This document shows positions 1 to 13,428 of a DNA stretch of 64,000 nt, piece after piece (position 1 is the first letter of the stretch; every line of letters begins with the position of its first letter). The notes beneath the pieces were generated by a model. It was given only the letters and a program-made list of their open reading frames with translations. It did no database searches and had not been told where the DNA came from. The position numbers and the translations under genes are program-made. This DNA is from Cellulosimicrobium sp. CUA-896 (GTDB lineage: Bacteria; Actinomycetota; Actinomycetes; Actinomycetales; Cellulomonadaceae), in NCBI RefSeq assembly GCF_001942335.1, contig NZ_MKKH01000022.1, positions 1-64,000 on the forward strand. The letters are read 5' to 3'.

Positions 1-216
1 GTGCCGCGGAGGCGGGGCGCTGCCGTTCCGGCACGCACTCGCCGGTGCCCGGGCCGCGAGCGCGGCGGACGTCCGTCCCGGTACCGGCGGTACGGACGTC
101 GCGGCGCCGGTCGTCGCCGCGTGCGGGGTCAGATCCGCCCCGCCCGTTCGAACGGGCGTCGATCGGCCGTCGCGGTGGTCGTCGTGGCCGCGACCGCGAC
201 GGTCCTGCGCGCTCAT
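1..216 (-). CDS. rsmB: 16S rRNA (cytosine-C5)-methyltransferase RsmB, 5' end only
   Basis: Partial gene running off the left edge. An ATG at 214-216 overlaps the fmt stop as ATGA and opens a 72-residue frame ([19 protein letters not shown]...) rich in Gly, Arg and Ala. Actinobacterial RsmB/Sun proteins usually start with such a disordered basic tail before the NusB-like and methyltransferase domains, and rsmB usually follows fmt. No diagnostic domain is inside the window, so the call rests on synteny and the overlapping start. A frame slip in the last 30 residues cannot be excluded, because another frame is also open there. Confidence 0.5.
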   Translation of the reverse strand, partial: MSAQDRRGRGHDDHRDGRSTPVRTGGADLTPHAATTGAATSVPPVPGRTSAALAARAPASACRNGSAPPPRH

Positions 217-1166
217 GCGGCCACCTCGGCGCCGAGCACGAGGTCCTGCGGGAGGCGCGCGCCTCGGGCCCAGTCGGCGGCGGGCATGTGCTTGCGCCCG
301 ACCGGGGCGACGTCGCCCAGCCGCACGGCGTGCGTGGCCGTGCCGACGAGGACGTCCCTCTTGCCGGCGCGCACCTCCCCCGGGCCCAGGTCGGTCACGT
401 CGGGCTGCGGGGTCACGGGGCCGAGCCCGAGGCGCACCGGGGCGCCGTCGGGGCCGGGCACGGTCGTCCACGCGCCCGGGGCGGGCGTGCAGCCGCGGAC
501 GAGCCGGTCGACCGCGAGCGCCGGGACGTCCCAGCGCACGTGCGCGTCGGCGGGCGTGAGCTTCGCGGCGTGCGTGACGCCGTCGGCGGGCTGCGGCCGG
601 GGGCGCAGCGTGCCGTCCTCGAGGGCGTCGAGGGTCGCGACGAGGAGGCCGGCGCCGGAGGTCGCGAGGCGGCCGAGGAGGTCGCCGGCGGTGTCACGGG
701 GCCGGATCGTCTCGGTCGCGGTGCCGAGCACGGGGCCGGAGTCCAGGCCCTCCTCGATGAGGAAGGTCGTGGCGCCGGTGACCTCGTCGCCGGAGATGAT
801 CGCGCGCTGCACCGGTGCGGCGCCGCGCCAGGCGGGCAGGACGGAGAAGTGGAGGTTCACCCAGCCGAGGCGCGGGACGGCGAGCACGTCGGGGCGCAGG
901 ATCTCCCCGTACGCGACGACGGGCGCCGCGTCGACGTCGAGGTCGCGCAGGGTCGCGAGGAACTCCTCGCCGCGCGGGCGTTCGGTGAGGACCGGGACGC
1001 CCGCGTCCTCCGCGCGCACGCGCACGGGGCTAGGCACGAGGCGGCGCCCGCGGCCCGCGGGGGCGTCGGCGCGGGTGAGGACGGCGACGACCTCGTGGCG
1101 GGAGGCGAGGAGGGCGTCGAGGGTCGGGACCGCGGTGTCCGGGGTCCCGGCGAACAGCAGGCGCAT
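213..1166 (-). CDS. fmt: Methionyl-tRNA formyltransferase
   Basis: Formylates initiator Met-tRNA with 10-formyl-tetrahydrofolate in the cytosol so that translation can start with fMet. The 317 residues are the family's usual length. The N-terminal Rossmann-like domain starts [20 protein letters not shown]. The catalytic Asn/His motif lies in [19 protein letters not shown] (about residues 102-120) and the active-site Asp in EGLDSGPVL. The C-terminal domain (from about 205) is the usual tRNA-binding OB fold. The start ATG has no Shine-Dalgarno but has a -10 hexamer 7 nt upstream, so it is probably leaderless. The stop overlaps rsmB. Intact. Confidence 0.96.
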   Translation of the reverse strand: MRLLFAGTPDTAVPTLDALLASRHEVVAVLTRADAPAGRGRRLVPSPVRVRAEDAGVPVLTERPRGEEFLATLRDLDVDAAPVVAYGEILRPDVLAVPRLGWVNLHFSVLPAWRGAAPVQRAIISGDEVTGATTFLIEEGLDSGPVLGTATETIRPRDTAGDLLGRLATSGAGLLVATLDALEDGTLRPRPQPADGVTHAAKLTPADAHVRWDVPALAVDRLVRGCTPAPGAWTTVPGPDGAPVRLGLGPVTPQPDVTDLGPGEVRAGKRDVLVGTATHAVRLGDVAPVGRKHMPAADWARGARLPQDLVLGAEVAA

Positions 1167-1173
1167 GGGCCCG

Positions 1174-1179
1174 AGTCTA
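1174..1179 (-). promoter_or_regulatory. -10 hexamer TAGACT of leaderless fmt
   Basis: TAGACT on the minus strand, separated from the fmt ATG by exactly 7 nt. That spacing puts the transcription start at or next to the A of the ATG. The same arrangement recurs at metK and other genes in this window. No clear -35 is visible. Confidence 0.55.
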
Positions 1180-1196
1180 GGTGGCGGGCGGGGCGG

Positions 1197-1850
1197 TCAG
1201 CCGGGCGGTGCGACGTCGACGCCGAGGTCGCGCAGCGCGGTGCGCAGGCCGCCGGTGCCGCGGAACAGGTGGGTGCGCAGCCCGAGACGGGCCGCGGCGT
1301 CGACGTTGGCGGGGCTGTCGTCGGTGAACAGGGTGCGCACGGGGTCGAGGCCGAACCGCTCGAGCGTCAGGGCGAAGATGCGCGGGTCCGGCTTGGCGAG
1401 CCCCTCGCGGCCCGAGACGAGGACGTCGTCCATGAGCGCCGTCGCGGGCGCGGCCGTCGCGGCGTGGTGGAACAGCTCGGCCGACCAGTTGGTCAGCCCG
1501 TACAGCCGCAGGCCCCGGCCGCGCAGCTCGCGCACGAGCTCCTCGGACCCGTCCACGGGCCCCGTGAGCGTCGCCGGGAAGTGCTCGACGTACCGGTCGA
1601 GCAGCGCGACGTGGTGCGGGTGCGTCGCGCCGACGTGCGTGCGGGCCGCCGCCCACGTCTCGCCGGCGTCGCGCGCGTGGTTGAGCGCCGGGAAGTCGAC
1701 GTCGGCGAAGAACGCGTCCACCGCGTCGCGCGAGGTGTGCCCGTCGTAGGCGCGATACGGGTCCCAGCCCACCAGGACGTTGCCGAAGTCGTACAGCACG
1801 GCGTCGATCGCCGGGGACGTCGCGCGCGGTCGGGACGCGGGGCGGGTCAC
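1197..1850 (-). CDS. HAD-superfamily hydrolase, haloacid-dehalogenase/phosphatase type
   Basis: A 217-residue HAD fold protein. Motif I is AVLYDFGNVLVGWDP (nucleophile Asp; the usual second Asp is Gly-Asn, as in the haloacid-dehalogenase/epoxide-hydrolase-like subgroup). Motif II is LYGLTNWS, motif III the Lys of GLAKPDPRIF, and motif IV FTDDSPANVDAA. The cap (about residues 35-95) is helical. The substrate cannot be told from sequence; a small phosphorylated metabolite or organic acid is likely. The GTG start overlaps the priA stop as GTGA, so the two are probably translationally coupled. Confidence 0.85.
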   Translation of the reverse strand: MTRPASRPRATSPAIDAVLYDFGNVLVGWDPYRAYDGHTSRDAVDAFFADVDFPALNHARDAGETWAAARTHVGATHPHHVALLDRYVEHFPATLTGPVDGSEELVRELRGRGLRLYGLTNWSAELFHHAATAAPATALMDDVLVSGREGLAKPDPRIFALTLERFGLDPVRTLFTDDSPANVDAAARLGLRTHLFRGTGGLRTALRDLGVDVAPPG

Positions 1851-4074
1851 AGGATCTCCTTCGGGTCGAGCTGGACGCGCACGCTCCCGGGCTCGCGGCG
1901 CGCGGACCGCACCGCGAGGGAGCCGGCGAGCTGGCGAGCCAGGGTGCGCCCGTCACGGTACGGGACGCGCACGACGGCGCGCACGGGCCGGGCCGCGCCG
2001 CCCGCCAGGTCGGTGCCCTCGTCCGGGCGCGCGGGGGCGACCTCGACGGGGCCGAGCACGGTGTCCGGGCCGGCGAGCCCCACCCGGTCGAGGACGGCGG
2101 CGACGGCCGTCCGGTCCCCCGTGACGGCGGCGACGCGCGCGGCCGGAGGGAGCGCGAGCTCGGCACGCTCGTCGAGCTCGCGGTCCGCCAGCCCGGCCGG
2201 GTCCCACCGCACGAGCGCGTTCGTGGGCGCCGGCGCGGCGTCGCCCACGAGCAGGACCTGCCCGCCCGCCGTGGCCGGGCGCACGAGCGCGGCCGCGGCG
2301 AGCCAGCGCGCGAGGGCGTCCTGGGCGACGTCGAGCCCGACGTGCGCCGTGCTGACCGCCGCGTCGAGCAGCAGCGCGGCGGTGTACCCGCCGTCCGCGA
2401 CCGGCTCCGCCCCGGGGGTCGCGACCACCAGGGCCGGCTCGTGCCCGACCGACGCCAGGACCCCGCCCGGGGCGCTCGCGCCGGACACGCGCACCGGTAC
2501 ACCGGTGAAGGCGCGCCCGAGCTCCTCCGCGGTGCGCTGCGACCCGACCCGCACCGAGCGCAGCCCCGTCCAGTGGCACTCCGGGCACGACCAGCCGCCC
2601 GCGAGCGCCCCGCACCACGTGCACTGCGGCGCCGCGCCCGGGCCCGGCAGCGACAGCGGTCCGTGGCAGGCGGTGCAGCGCGCGGGCGTGCGGCAGCGCG
2701 CGCACGCGACGACGGGCAGGTATCCGGCGCGCGGCACCTGCACGAGGACGGGCCCGTGCTCGAGCGCGGCGCGGGCGGCGCGCCACGCCGCGGTCGGGAT
2801 GCGCGCGGCGGCGCCCGGTCCCTCGGCGGCCAGCTCGACGGACGTCAGGGCGCGCACGCGCGGGGCCCGGGCGCGCACGCCGTCGCGCGGCGCGGCCAGG
2901 TCGTGCGCCCAGCCGCGGGTGACGAGCGCGTGCGCGGCGACGGTGCGCCCGTGCCCGCCCAGGAGGTAGGCGGTGCCCTCCTGCTCGCTGCGCAGCGCGA
3001 GGACCTCGCGCGCGTGCGGGTACGGGGCCCGGGGCTCGGCGAGCGTGGCCTCGCCGTCGTTCCAGCACACGACCAGCCCGAGGTCGGTCACGGGCGCGAA
3101 GGCGGCTGCGCGCGTGCCGACGACGACGGGCCCCAGGCCCTGCCGCGCGGCGAGGAACGCCCGGTACCGCACCGCCGGGCCCTCGTCGGCGGTGAGCCGC
3201 ACGACCCGGCCCCCGCGCGCGGGGTCCCAGGCCGGCAGGCCCGCGGCCTCGAGGGCGGCGCAGACCTGGTCGACGTCGCGCGCGTCCGGCACGACGACGA
3301 GCGCGCCCCGACCCAGGGCGGCCACGACCGCGACGGCCTCGGCGACGGCCGCGGCCCAGTGCGCGAGCGGCAGGGCGGCGTCGGCACCCGGTCGGGGCGC
3401 GAGGCCGGGCAGCGCCGTCCACACCGCGCGCGGCGCCCCGCCGCGGGCGAGGTGCGCGAGGAACGCGGCGCCCGCCCGGTACGGCCCCACGCCGACGGGG
3501 CCGGCTCCGCGGCGTCCGCGGGAGCGTCGGGCCGCGCGGCCGGTGCGCCGTCGAGCGCCCCCGAGGCGACCCGGTCGGCGAGCGTCTGCTCGGCGCGGGC
3601 GTGCCGTGGCGGCACCGCGAGCCGCAGGACGTCGGCGAGCGTGCCGGCGTACAGGTCGGCGACCGCCCGGGCGAGGCGGAGCACGGGCGGGGTCAGGACC
3701 GGCTCGGCCGACACGACGCGGCGCAGCGGCTGCAGCCGGCCGTCGTGCTCGGAGCGCTCGAGCCGCGCGAGGACGTACCCGTCGACCTCGCGGCCGGCGA
3801 AGCGGACCTTGACCCGCACGCCCGGCTGCGCGGCCTCGGACATGCCGGCGGGCACGAGGTAGTCGAACGGGCGGTCCAGGTGGGCGGGCGCGAGGTCGAG
3901 CGCGAGCTGCGCGACCGGGAGGGTCGCGGCGGGCTCGAGCCCCTCCGCGCGCGCAGCCCGGCGCGGTGCGGACGCCGAGGACGCCGGGGGCGCCGAGGGG
4001 ACGGCGATCCCCGGCAACGCGTCCTGGACCGCCTCCGCGGCCGTCCCCGGGCCCGTCACGTCCTCACCGTCCAC
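1847..4074 (-). CDS. priA: Primosomal protein N' (PriA), helicase-degenerate actinobacterial type; frameshifted
   Basis: Replication-restart protein. The N-terminal DNA-binding half (DRPFDYLVPAGM, VRVKVRFAGREVDGYVL) lies in one frame and the rest in another; a one-base loss near 3496-3505 separates them at ...EPAP/VGVGPYRAGAAFL. Restoring it gives about 742 residues. The zinc-binding cysteines are present (CARCRTPARCTACHG, CTWCG, CPECHW). The Walker A region reads AALGRGALVVVPDARDV without a GKT/S, so ATP-driven helicase activity is unlikely. That loss is typical of actinobacterial PriA. GTG start at 4074. It sits between metK and fmt, as in other actinobacteria. Confidence 0.85.
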
Positions 4075-4134
4075 GCGACCATCCCACCACGAGCCGCCCC
4101 CACGATTGCCTCGCGCCCGCAGCGCGACGCACCG

Positions 4135-5331
4135 TCACACGACGGACTGCAGGGCCCCGACGCGGTCGGTGCGCTCCCAGGTGAACTCCGGCGTCTCGCG
4201 GCCGAAGTGCCCGTACGCCGCGGTCGGCGCGTAGATCGGGCGCAGCAGGTCCAGGTCGCGGATGATCGCGGCCGGACGCAGGTCGAACACCTCGCGGATG
4301 GCCGCGGTGATGCGCTCCACCGGCACGGTGTGCGTGCCGAACGTCTCGACGTACAGGCCCACCGGGTGCGCCTTGCCGATCGCGTACGCGACCTGCACCT
4401 CGCACCGGCGCGCGAGCCCGGCCGCGACGACGTTCTTCGCCACCCACCGCGTGGCGTACGCCGCCGACCGGTCGACCTTCGACGGGTCCTTGCCCGAGAA
4501 CGCCCCGCCGCCGTGCCGCGCCATGCCGCCGTACGTGTCGACGATGATCTTGCGCCCCGTCAGCCCCGCGTCGCCGCGCGGCCCGCCGACGACGAACGTG
4601 CCCGTCGGGTTGACGAGCAGGCGCGTGGACCGCGTGTCGAGGTCCACGCCCGCCGACTCGAGCACCGGGGCGACGACGTCGTCGGCCACGAGACGGTGCA
4701 GCTTCTCCTGCACCACGTCCGGGTCGTGCTGCGTCGACAGCACGACCGTGTCCAGGGTCGCCGCGCGCTCGCCGTCGTAGCCGATCGTCACCTGCGTCTT
4801 GCCGTCCGGGCGCAGCCCCGGCACCGTGCCGTCGCGGCGCACGAGCGCGAGCCTCTCGGCGAGACGGTGCGCGAGCCACACCGGCAGCGGCATGAGGCTC
4901 GGCGTGTCGTCGCTCGCGTACCCGAACATCAGGCCCTGGTCGCCCGCGCCCTGGGCGTCGAGCGGGTCGTGGTGCCCGGCGTCGTCGCGCTCCTCGAGGC
5001 TCTTGTCGACCCCCTGCGCGATGTCCGGCGACTGCTGGCCGATGGAGACCGACACGCCGCACGAGTCGGCGTCGAACCCGATCGCGGACGACGTGTACCC
5101 GATGCGGCGCACGACGTCCCGCACGATCTGCGGGATCTCGACGTAGGCCTCGGTCGTGACCTCGCCCGCGACGTGCACCAGCCCGGTCGTGACCATCGTC
5201 TCCACGGCGACGCGCGACGACGGGTCCTGCGCGAGCAGCGCGTCGAGGATGGCGTCGGAGATCTGGTCGCACACCTTGTCCGGGTGCCCCTCGGTGACGG
5301 ACTCGGACGTGAACAGACGCAGATCAGCCAT
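4135..5331 (-). CDS. metK: S-adenosylmethionine synthetase
   Basis: Makes S-adenosylmethionine from methionine and ATP with release of phosphate and diphosphate. The 398 residues are full length. The N terminus [17 protein letters not shown] carries the ATP-binding His. Further signatures are [14 protein letters not shown] (about 127-140) and the P-loop-like [16 protein letters not shown] (about 271-286). The start ATG lacks a Shine-Dalgarno and has TAGACT 7 nt upstream. I saw no SAM riboswitch fold in the upstream bases. Intact. Confidence 0.98.
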   Translation of the reverse strand: MADLRLFTSESVTEGHPDKVCDQISDAILDALLAQDPSSRVAVETMVTTGLVHVAGEVTTEAYVEIPQIVRDVVRRIGYTSSAIGFDADSCGVSVSIGQQSPDIAQGVDKSLEERDDAGHHDPLDAQGAGDQGLMFGYASDDTPSLMPLPVWLAHRLAERLALVRRDGTVPGLRPDGKTQVTIGYDGERAATLDTVVLSTQHDPDVVQEKLHRLVADDVVAPVLESAGVDLDTRSTRLLVNPTGTFVVGGPRGDAGLTGRKIIVDTYGGMARHGGGAFSGKDPSKVDRSAAYATRWVAKNVVAAGLARRCEVQVAYAIGKAHPVGLYVETFGTHTVPVERITAAIREVFDLRPAAIIRDLDLLRPIYAPTAAYGHFGRETPEFTWERTDRVGALQSVV

Positions 5332-5338
5332 GACCGCC

Positions 5339-5344
5339 AGTCTA
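5339..5344 (-). promoter_or_regulatory. -10 hexamer TAGACT of leaderless metK
   Basis: TAGACT on the minus strand, 7 nt before the metK ATG, identical in sequence and spacing to the fmt promoter. The rest of the 197-bp gap to the divergent gene holds an 8-bp-arm palindrome at 5377-5393 (GGGCGGAC/GTCCGCCC) of unknown meaning. Confidence 0.55.
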
Positions 5345-5528
5345 CGGGCCCCGGGACGCCCTCCGTCCCGCCGCGCGGGCGGACGGTCCGCCCACCGAGA
5401 CGCGGCGCCGCCCCCGTCCCACCGGTCGCGAGGACGGGCAGACCGCGCCTACCGTCGGGGACGTCCCGCGTCGCGGGCGTCCACGCCCCGAACCGTCCCG
5501 GACGCGGCCACCCGCCCGAGGAGGAACC

Positions 5529-6272
5529 GTGCTCCACGAGGTCGCCGACGGCATCCACCGCCTCACCCGCGCCCACGTCAACGTCTACCTCGTGCTCGGC
5601 GACGACGGTCGCGTCCTCGTCGTCGACGCGGGCCTGCCCGCGATGTGGCCGGACCTCGGGCACGCGCTGCGCACGCTCGGCCGCACGCCCGACGACCTCG
5701 CCGGCGTCGTGCTCACGCACGCCCACTTCGACCACCTCGGGTTCCTCGCCCGCGCGCGCCGCACGCTCGGCGTCCCCGCCTGGCTGCACCCGGGTGACGC
5801 GCACATCGCCGCGCACCCCTACCGCTACGCGCACGAGAACCTGCGCGCGGTCTACCCCGTGCGCTACCCGAAGGCCGTGCGCATCCTCGGCGCCATGACC
5901 GCCGCCGGGGCGCTGCGCGTGCCCGGCGTGCGCGACCTGCGCCCCCTGCCCGACGACGGCGAGCTCGACCTGCCCGGCGCCCCGCGCGTCGTCGCGACGC
6001 CCGGCCACACCGACGGACACTGCGCGCTGCACCTGCCCGACCGGGACGTGCTCCTCACCGGCGACGCGCTCGTCACGCTCGACCCCTACACCGCACGCAC
6101 CGGGCCGCAGATCGTCGCGGGCGCCGCGACCGCCGACAGCGCCCGCGCCCTGCGCTCCCTCGACGCGCTCGCCGCGACGGGCGCCACGACGCTCCTGCCC
6201 GGGCACGGCGAGCCGTGGACCGACGGGGCGGCGGGCGCCGTCGACCGGGCGCGCGCGGTCGGGGCGCACTGA
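5529..6272 (+). CDS. Metallo-beta-lactamase-fold hydrolase
   Basis: A 247-residue MBL-fold enzyme. The metal-binding motif THAHFDHLG lies near residues 63-71, followed by GHTDGHCALH, TGDALVTLD and the C-terminal LPGHGEPW, so both metal sites appear complete. The substrate is unknown. GTG start at 5529 preceded by a strong AGGAGGA (5519-5525). It is the only plus-strand gene in the first 21 kb and interrupts the usual coaBC-metK adjacency, which suggests a local insertion. It converges on coaBC with a 15-bp gap. Confidence 0.85.
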   Translation: MLHEVADGIHRLTRAHVNVYLVLGDDGRVLVVDAGLPAMWPDLGHALRTLGRTPDDLAGVVLTHAHFDHLGFLARARRTLGVPAWLHPGDAHIAAHPYRYAHENLRAVYPVRYPKAVRILGAMTAAGALRVPGVRDLRPLPDDGELDLPGAPRVVATPGHTDGHCALHLPDRDVLLTGDALVTLDPYTARTGPQIVAGAATADSARALRSLDALAATGATTLLPGHGEPWTDGAAGAVDRARAVGAH

Positions 6273-6287
6273 GCCGCGACCGCGGAG

Positions 6288-7521
6288 TCAGGCCCCCGGC
6301 CCGACGACCTTCAGCACGGCGTCCCACACGGCGTCCGCCACGACCTCCTTGCTGCCCGACGCCTGCCCGACGACCTCGCCCGCACCGTCCAGCAACGTCA
6401 CGTCGTTCGTGCCGACGCCGAACCCGACGCCGTCGCCGACCGCGTTGACCACGAGCAGGTCCGCGCCCTTGCGCCGCGCCTTCGCGCGCCCGTGCTCGAG
6501 CACCGAGCCCGTCGCGTCACCCGTCTCGGCGGCGAACCCGACGACGACCTGCCCCGGGGTCAGCCGGTCCCGCGCGAGCTCGGCGAGGACGTCCGGGTTC
6601 TCCACGAGCTCGATCGGCGCCGGCGCGTGCCCCGCGACCTTCTTGATCTTCGTCGTCGGCGCGCCCGCGGGCCGGAAGTCCGCCACGGCCGCCGCCATGA
6701 CGACGACGTCGGCCGCCGACGCCGCGGCGCGCACCGCCTCGCGCAGCTGCGCCGTCGTCTCTACCCGGACCACCTCGTCCGGCGCGGCGCCCGGTCCGAG
6801 GACGTCCGCGGCGAGGTTCGCCGCGACCAGCGTCACGTGCGCGCCGCGCGCGAGGGCCGCGCGGGCGAGGGCGACGCCCTGCCTCCCGCTGGACCGGTTG
6901 CCGATGAACCGCACCGGGTCGATCGGCTCGCGCGTGCCGCCCGCGGACACCACGACGCGACGCCCCGCCAGGTCCCCGGGCACGGCCGACGACGCCTCGC
7001 CGGCGACGAGCCCCAGCGCGACGCGGGCGATCTCCTCGGGCTCGGGCAGCCGCCCGGGTCCGGTGTCCGCGCCCGTCAGCCGTCCGGAGGCGGGTTCGAT
7101 CACGTGCACGCCGCGGGCACGCAGCGTCGCCACGTTCGCGGCCGTGGCCGGGTGCTCCCACATCTCGGTGTGCATCGCGGGCGCATGACCACCGGGCAGC
7201 GCGCGGTGAGCAGCGTGGAGGTCAGCAGGTCGTCGGCGCGCCCGGCCGCCGCCCGCGCGAGCAGGTCGGCCGTCGCCGGCGCACGACCACGAGGTCCGCG
7301 CCCTTGCCGAGCGCCACGTGCGGCACGTGCTCGACGTCCTCGAACACCTGGTCCGTGGCGGGCTCCCCCGACAGCGCCTCCCACGTCGGAGCGCCGACGA
7401 AGCGCAGCGCCGAGGCGGTGGGCACGACGCGCACGGCGTGCCCCTGCTCGCGCAGCAGGCGCAGCAGCAGCACCGCCTTGTACGCCGCGACCCCGCCGCT
7501 CACGCCGAGGACGATCCTCAT
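6288..7521 (-). CDS. coaBC: Bifunctional phosphopantothenoylcysteine decarboxylase / phosphopantothenate-cysteine ligase; frameshifted
   Basis: Two consecutive steps of coenzyme A synthesis. The N-terminal CoaC flavoprotein domain starts MRIVLGVSGGVAAYKAVLLL and continues through DLLARAAAGRADDLL and the MHTEMWEHP motif. The C-terminal CoaB domain has VVSAGGTREPIDPVRFIGN (about 190) and the AVADFRP motif. Two one-base losses break the frame: near 7280-7284 (VVV/APATADLL) and near 7184-7186 (PVVM/APAMHTE). Repaired length about 411 residues. ATG start at 7521 with AAGGAG upstream, directly downstream of rpoZ. Confidence 0.92.
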
Positions 7522-7582
7522 GCGGGCTCCTTCGTGCACGAGAGCGCCCCGCCCGGCGGCTGCCGGACGGGGCGGTCGGTGA

Positions 7583-7864
7583 TCAGTCCTGCGAGCCCTC
7601 GGCGGGCTCGACGCTCTCGATCGTCAGCAGACCCGCGCTGATCTCGCGCATCGCGATCGACAGCGGCTTCTCCTGGTTGCGCGTCTCCAGCAGCGGGCCG
7701 ACGTTCTCCAGCAGGCCCTCGCTGAGCTGCGAGTAGTAGGCGTTGATCTGCCGCGCGCGCTTCGCCGAGTAGATGACGAGCGCGTACTTCGAGTCGACGT
7801 GGCCCAGCAGGTCGTCGATCGGCGGGTCGGTGATGCCCTCGGGGGCGGCGACGGTTCCGGACAC
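7583..7864 (-). CDS. rpoZ: RNA polymerase omega subunit
   Basis: The smallest RNA polymerase subunit; it helps assemble and stabilise beta'. The 93 residues include the conserved core [31 protein letters not shown] and the [13 protein letters not shown] segment. GTG start at 7864. It sits in the conserved gmk-rpoZ-coaBC order. Intact. The 129 bp between it and gmk holds no recognisable element. Confidence 0.95.
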   Translation of the reverse strand: MSGTVAAPEGITDPPIDDLLGHVDSKYALVIYSAKRARQINAYYSQLSEGLLENVGPLLETRNQEKPLSIAMREISAGLLTIESVEPAEGSQD

Positions 7865-7993
7865 AGTTCGCTCCGTGGGTTCTCGGGTCCTGCAGCCGGT
7901 CGCTGCAGCTGGCTGTGGTGAGCCGTGAGGCTCGGTGGGTGCTCGAGGCGGTCGCGGCGCCGGCGACGGGCTGCGGACGACCGGCGCACCAGT

Positions 7994-8644
7994 CTACTCG
8001 CTGACCGCCTCGGCGTCGGCCCGCACGCCGGCGGCCGCGGCGCCGCCCGAGCCGGCGCCGGCCACGGGGCGCGGCTCGAGCCCCATGACGCGCACGAGCT
8101 CGTCCGTCGCACGGTGCACCTCGTCGTTGACGATCACGTGGTCGAACTCCGACTCCGCCGCGAGCTCGATGCGCGCCGTCGCGAGCCGGCGCTCGCGCTC
8201 CTCCGCGTCCTCCGTCCCCCGCCCGACGAGCCGGCGCACCAGCTCGTCCCAGCTCGGCGGGGCCAGGAACACGAACCGCGCCTCCGGCATGCTGGCGCGC
8301 ACCTGGCGCGCACCCTGCAGGTCGATCTCCAGCAGCGCGGGCACGCCCGCCGCGAGCTGGTCCTCGACCGCACGCCGCGGCGTGCCGTAGCTGTTGCGCC
8401 CGTGGACCACGGCCCACTCGAGCAGCTCGTGCTCCGCGACCATGCGGGCGAACTCCTCCGGACCGACGAACAGGTAGTGGACGCCGTCCTGCTCGCCCGG
8501 GCGCGGCCCGCGCGTCGTCGCGGAGACCGACAGCCACACCTCCGGGTAGCGCGCACGGATGTCCGCGGACACCGTGCCCTTCCCGACGGCGGTCGGCCCC
8601 GCCAGGACCGTCAGGCGGGCAGGACTGGACGAGGCCACCGGCAC
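7994..8644 (-). CDS. gmk: Guanylate kinase
   Basis: Phosphorylates GMP to GDP with ATP. The P-loop reads [17 protein letters not shown], a GPTAVGKGT variant common in actinobacteria. The GMP-binding region is [19 protein letters not shown] and the lid is DLQGARQVR...[12 protein letters not shown]. The start is uncertain: no ATG precedes the P-loop after the mihF stop, and GTG at 8644 ([17 protein letters not shown]) is the best in-frame choice, giving 216 residues. The C-terminal extension is rich in Gly and Ala. It follows mihF by 55 bp. Confidence 0.93.
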   Translation of the reverse strand: MPVASSSPARLTVLAGPTAVGKGTVSADIRARYPEVWLSVSATTRGPRPGEQDGVHYLFVGPEEFARMVAEHELLEWAVVHGRNSYGTPRRAVEDQLAAGVPALLEIDLQGARQVRASMPEARFVFLAPPSWDELVRRLVGRGTEDAEERERRLATARIELAAESEFDHVIVNDEVHRATDELVRVMGLEPRPVAGAGSGGAAAAGVRADAEAVSE

Positions 8645-8699
8645 CGACGGCTGCCCGGAGGGCTCCGCCGACGCCGGCTCGGACGGATGTGCGGAAATG

Positions 8700-9010
8700 T
8701 CAGCCAAACCTCTCGATGAGGGCCGCGGTCTGGTGGGGACCCAGTCCGCGGACCCGGCGTGTCTCGGCGATCCCGATCTCCTCCATGATCGCCCGGGCTT
8801 CACCTTACCCACGCCGGGCAGGGACTCGAGCAGCGCGACGACCTTGAGCTTGCCGATGACGTCGTCCGTCCGCCCGCGCTCCAGGACCTCCTTCAGAGAG
8901 CCCTGGGAGTACTTCAGCCTGTTCTTGACCTCGGCGCGGACCCGGCGCGCCTCCGCCGCCTTCTCGAGCGCCGCGGCGCGCTGTTCTGGGGTCAGGGGTG
9001 GAAGTGCCAC
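8700..9010 (-). CDS. mihF: Integration host factor, actinobacterial type (MihF); frameshifted
   Basis: A small nucleoid protein that binds and bends DNA through an H2TH fold. [20 protein letters not shown] and the [20 protein letters not shown] core are in one frame. After LPGVGKVK a one-base loss near 8797-8800 moves the rest ([19 protein letters not shown]... ALIERFG-stop) to another frame. Repaired length 103 residues, the family norm. GTG start at 9010 with GAGGT 7 nt upstream. It lies just before gmk, as in mycobacteria. Confidence 0.93.
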
Positions 9011-9126
9011 GCGTGTCACCTCATCGTCGTCAGGCGGATGGACCCACACCGCCGGCCGGCACGCTGCGCACGCCCGGACGACCCGGACGACCTGCGCCGA
9101 CGTGCACCGCCGACCCCTCGAACGTA

Positions 9127-9170
9127 GCGACACCCCGGGTCGCAGGCAACGACTGGGACCGGGGTGTCGC
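9127..9170 (-). terminator. Rho-independent-like hairpin after pyrF
   Basis: Arms of 12 bp pair perfectly: 9127-9138 (GCGACACCCCGG) with 9159-9170 (CCGGGGTGTCGC). The 20-nt loop contains a further 4-bp GTCG/CGAC pairing. It lies 17 bp past the pyrF stop, at the end of the pyr operon. There is no U tract, as is usual in very GC-rich actinobacteria. Confidence 0.6.
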
Positions 9171-9186
9171 GCCGATCGCGGCGCGC

Positions 9187-10050
9187 TCAGCCGCGCAGCG
9201 CCGCGAGGGCGTCGTCCGCCGCGGCACGCGCGGCCGCGCGCAACGCCCCGGTGTCCGGCCCCGCGCGCAGCACGCCGCGCGAGCTCGACGACGAGCACCT
9301 GGCGCCGCGCCGCGCCGAACACCGCCGCGAGCTCCGCCGCACCGGCGCCTGCGCGCCGACGCCGGCGCGAGCAGAGGCCCGGCCACCGCGGCCAGGTCCG
9401 TCCCCGTGCGAGCCGCGGCGTCACCGGTCGTCGCGCCGACGACGAGCCCGACGGGCCCCATCGGGTCCCCGGCCGCCACCGCCGGGGCGTTCAGTCGCGC
9501 CGCCTCGCGCGCGACGTGCGCGGCGACGGTCTCCACGTCGCGCCCGCGCCGCGGCGGGCGTGCTGCACGCTCGCGCCCTCCGGGTTCGACGTCAGGCACA
9601 GCACGAACAGCCCGCGCCCCGTCTCCAGCGCCGCGTCCACCGCCGGCGCGAGCGACCCGAACCCGAGGAACGGCGAGACCGTCAGCGCGTCGGCGGCGAG
9701 CGGCGAGCCGTCGCGCAGGTAGGCGTCCGCGTACGCCGCCATGGTCGACCCGATGTCGCCGCGCTTGGCGTCCATCACGACGAGGGTCCCGGCCGCGCGG
9801 GCCGCCGCCACGACGTCCTCCAGCGCGGCCACGCCGCGCGACCCGTGCCGCTCGAAGAACGCCGACTGCGGCTTCACGGCCGCGACGCGCCCCCCGACCG
9901 CCTCGACGACGCGCAGGCCGAAGTCCCGCAGCCCCGACGCGTCGTCGGGCAGCCCCCACTGCGCCAGCAGCGACGGGTGCGGGTCGACGCCCACGCACAA
10001 GGGGCCGTGGTCGTCGACCGCCGCCGCGAGGCGCGCGCCGAACGACGCGC

Positions 10051-10054
<4 letters not shown>
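9187..10054 (-). CDS. pyrF: Orotidine 5'-phosphate decarboxylase; multiply frameshifted
   Basis: Last step of UMP synthesis. The N-terminal two thirds read normally: [20 protein letters not shown], then the catalytic segment [17 protein letters not shown] (Asp-Lys-Asp-type motif of the long actinobacterial/proteobacterial subfamily). Frame breaks occur near 9545 (one base), at two places between about 9339 and 9370, and near 9293 (two bases). With these repaired the protein continues through [20 protein letters not shown] and ends ...DDALAALRG, about 290 residues. The GTG start overlaps the carB stop as GTGA. The density of damage within 260 bp is the highest in the window. Confidence 0.88.
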
Positions 10055-13425
<3,371 letters not shown>

Positions 13426-13428
13426 GGG

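Noticed and set aside
142-157. GCCCGTTCGAACGGGC palindrome as a LexA box
   Set aside because: It lacks the 4-bp spacer of TCGAAC-N4-GTTCGA and lies inside the rsmB reading frame.
5332-5528. SAM riboswitch upstream of metK
   Set aside because: The gene appears leaderless; a -10 hexamer lies 7 nt from its ATG and no riboswitch fold was recognised.
7184-7284. A single methylated motif (GGCGCC or GGC) as the sole cause of the base losses
   Set aside because: Several breaks fit it, but GGCGCC is intact elsewhere (for example near 3990 and 5890), losses also occur before T or A, and yajC has lost a C.
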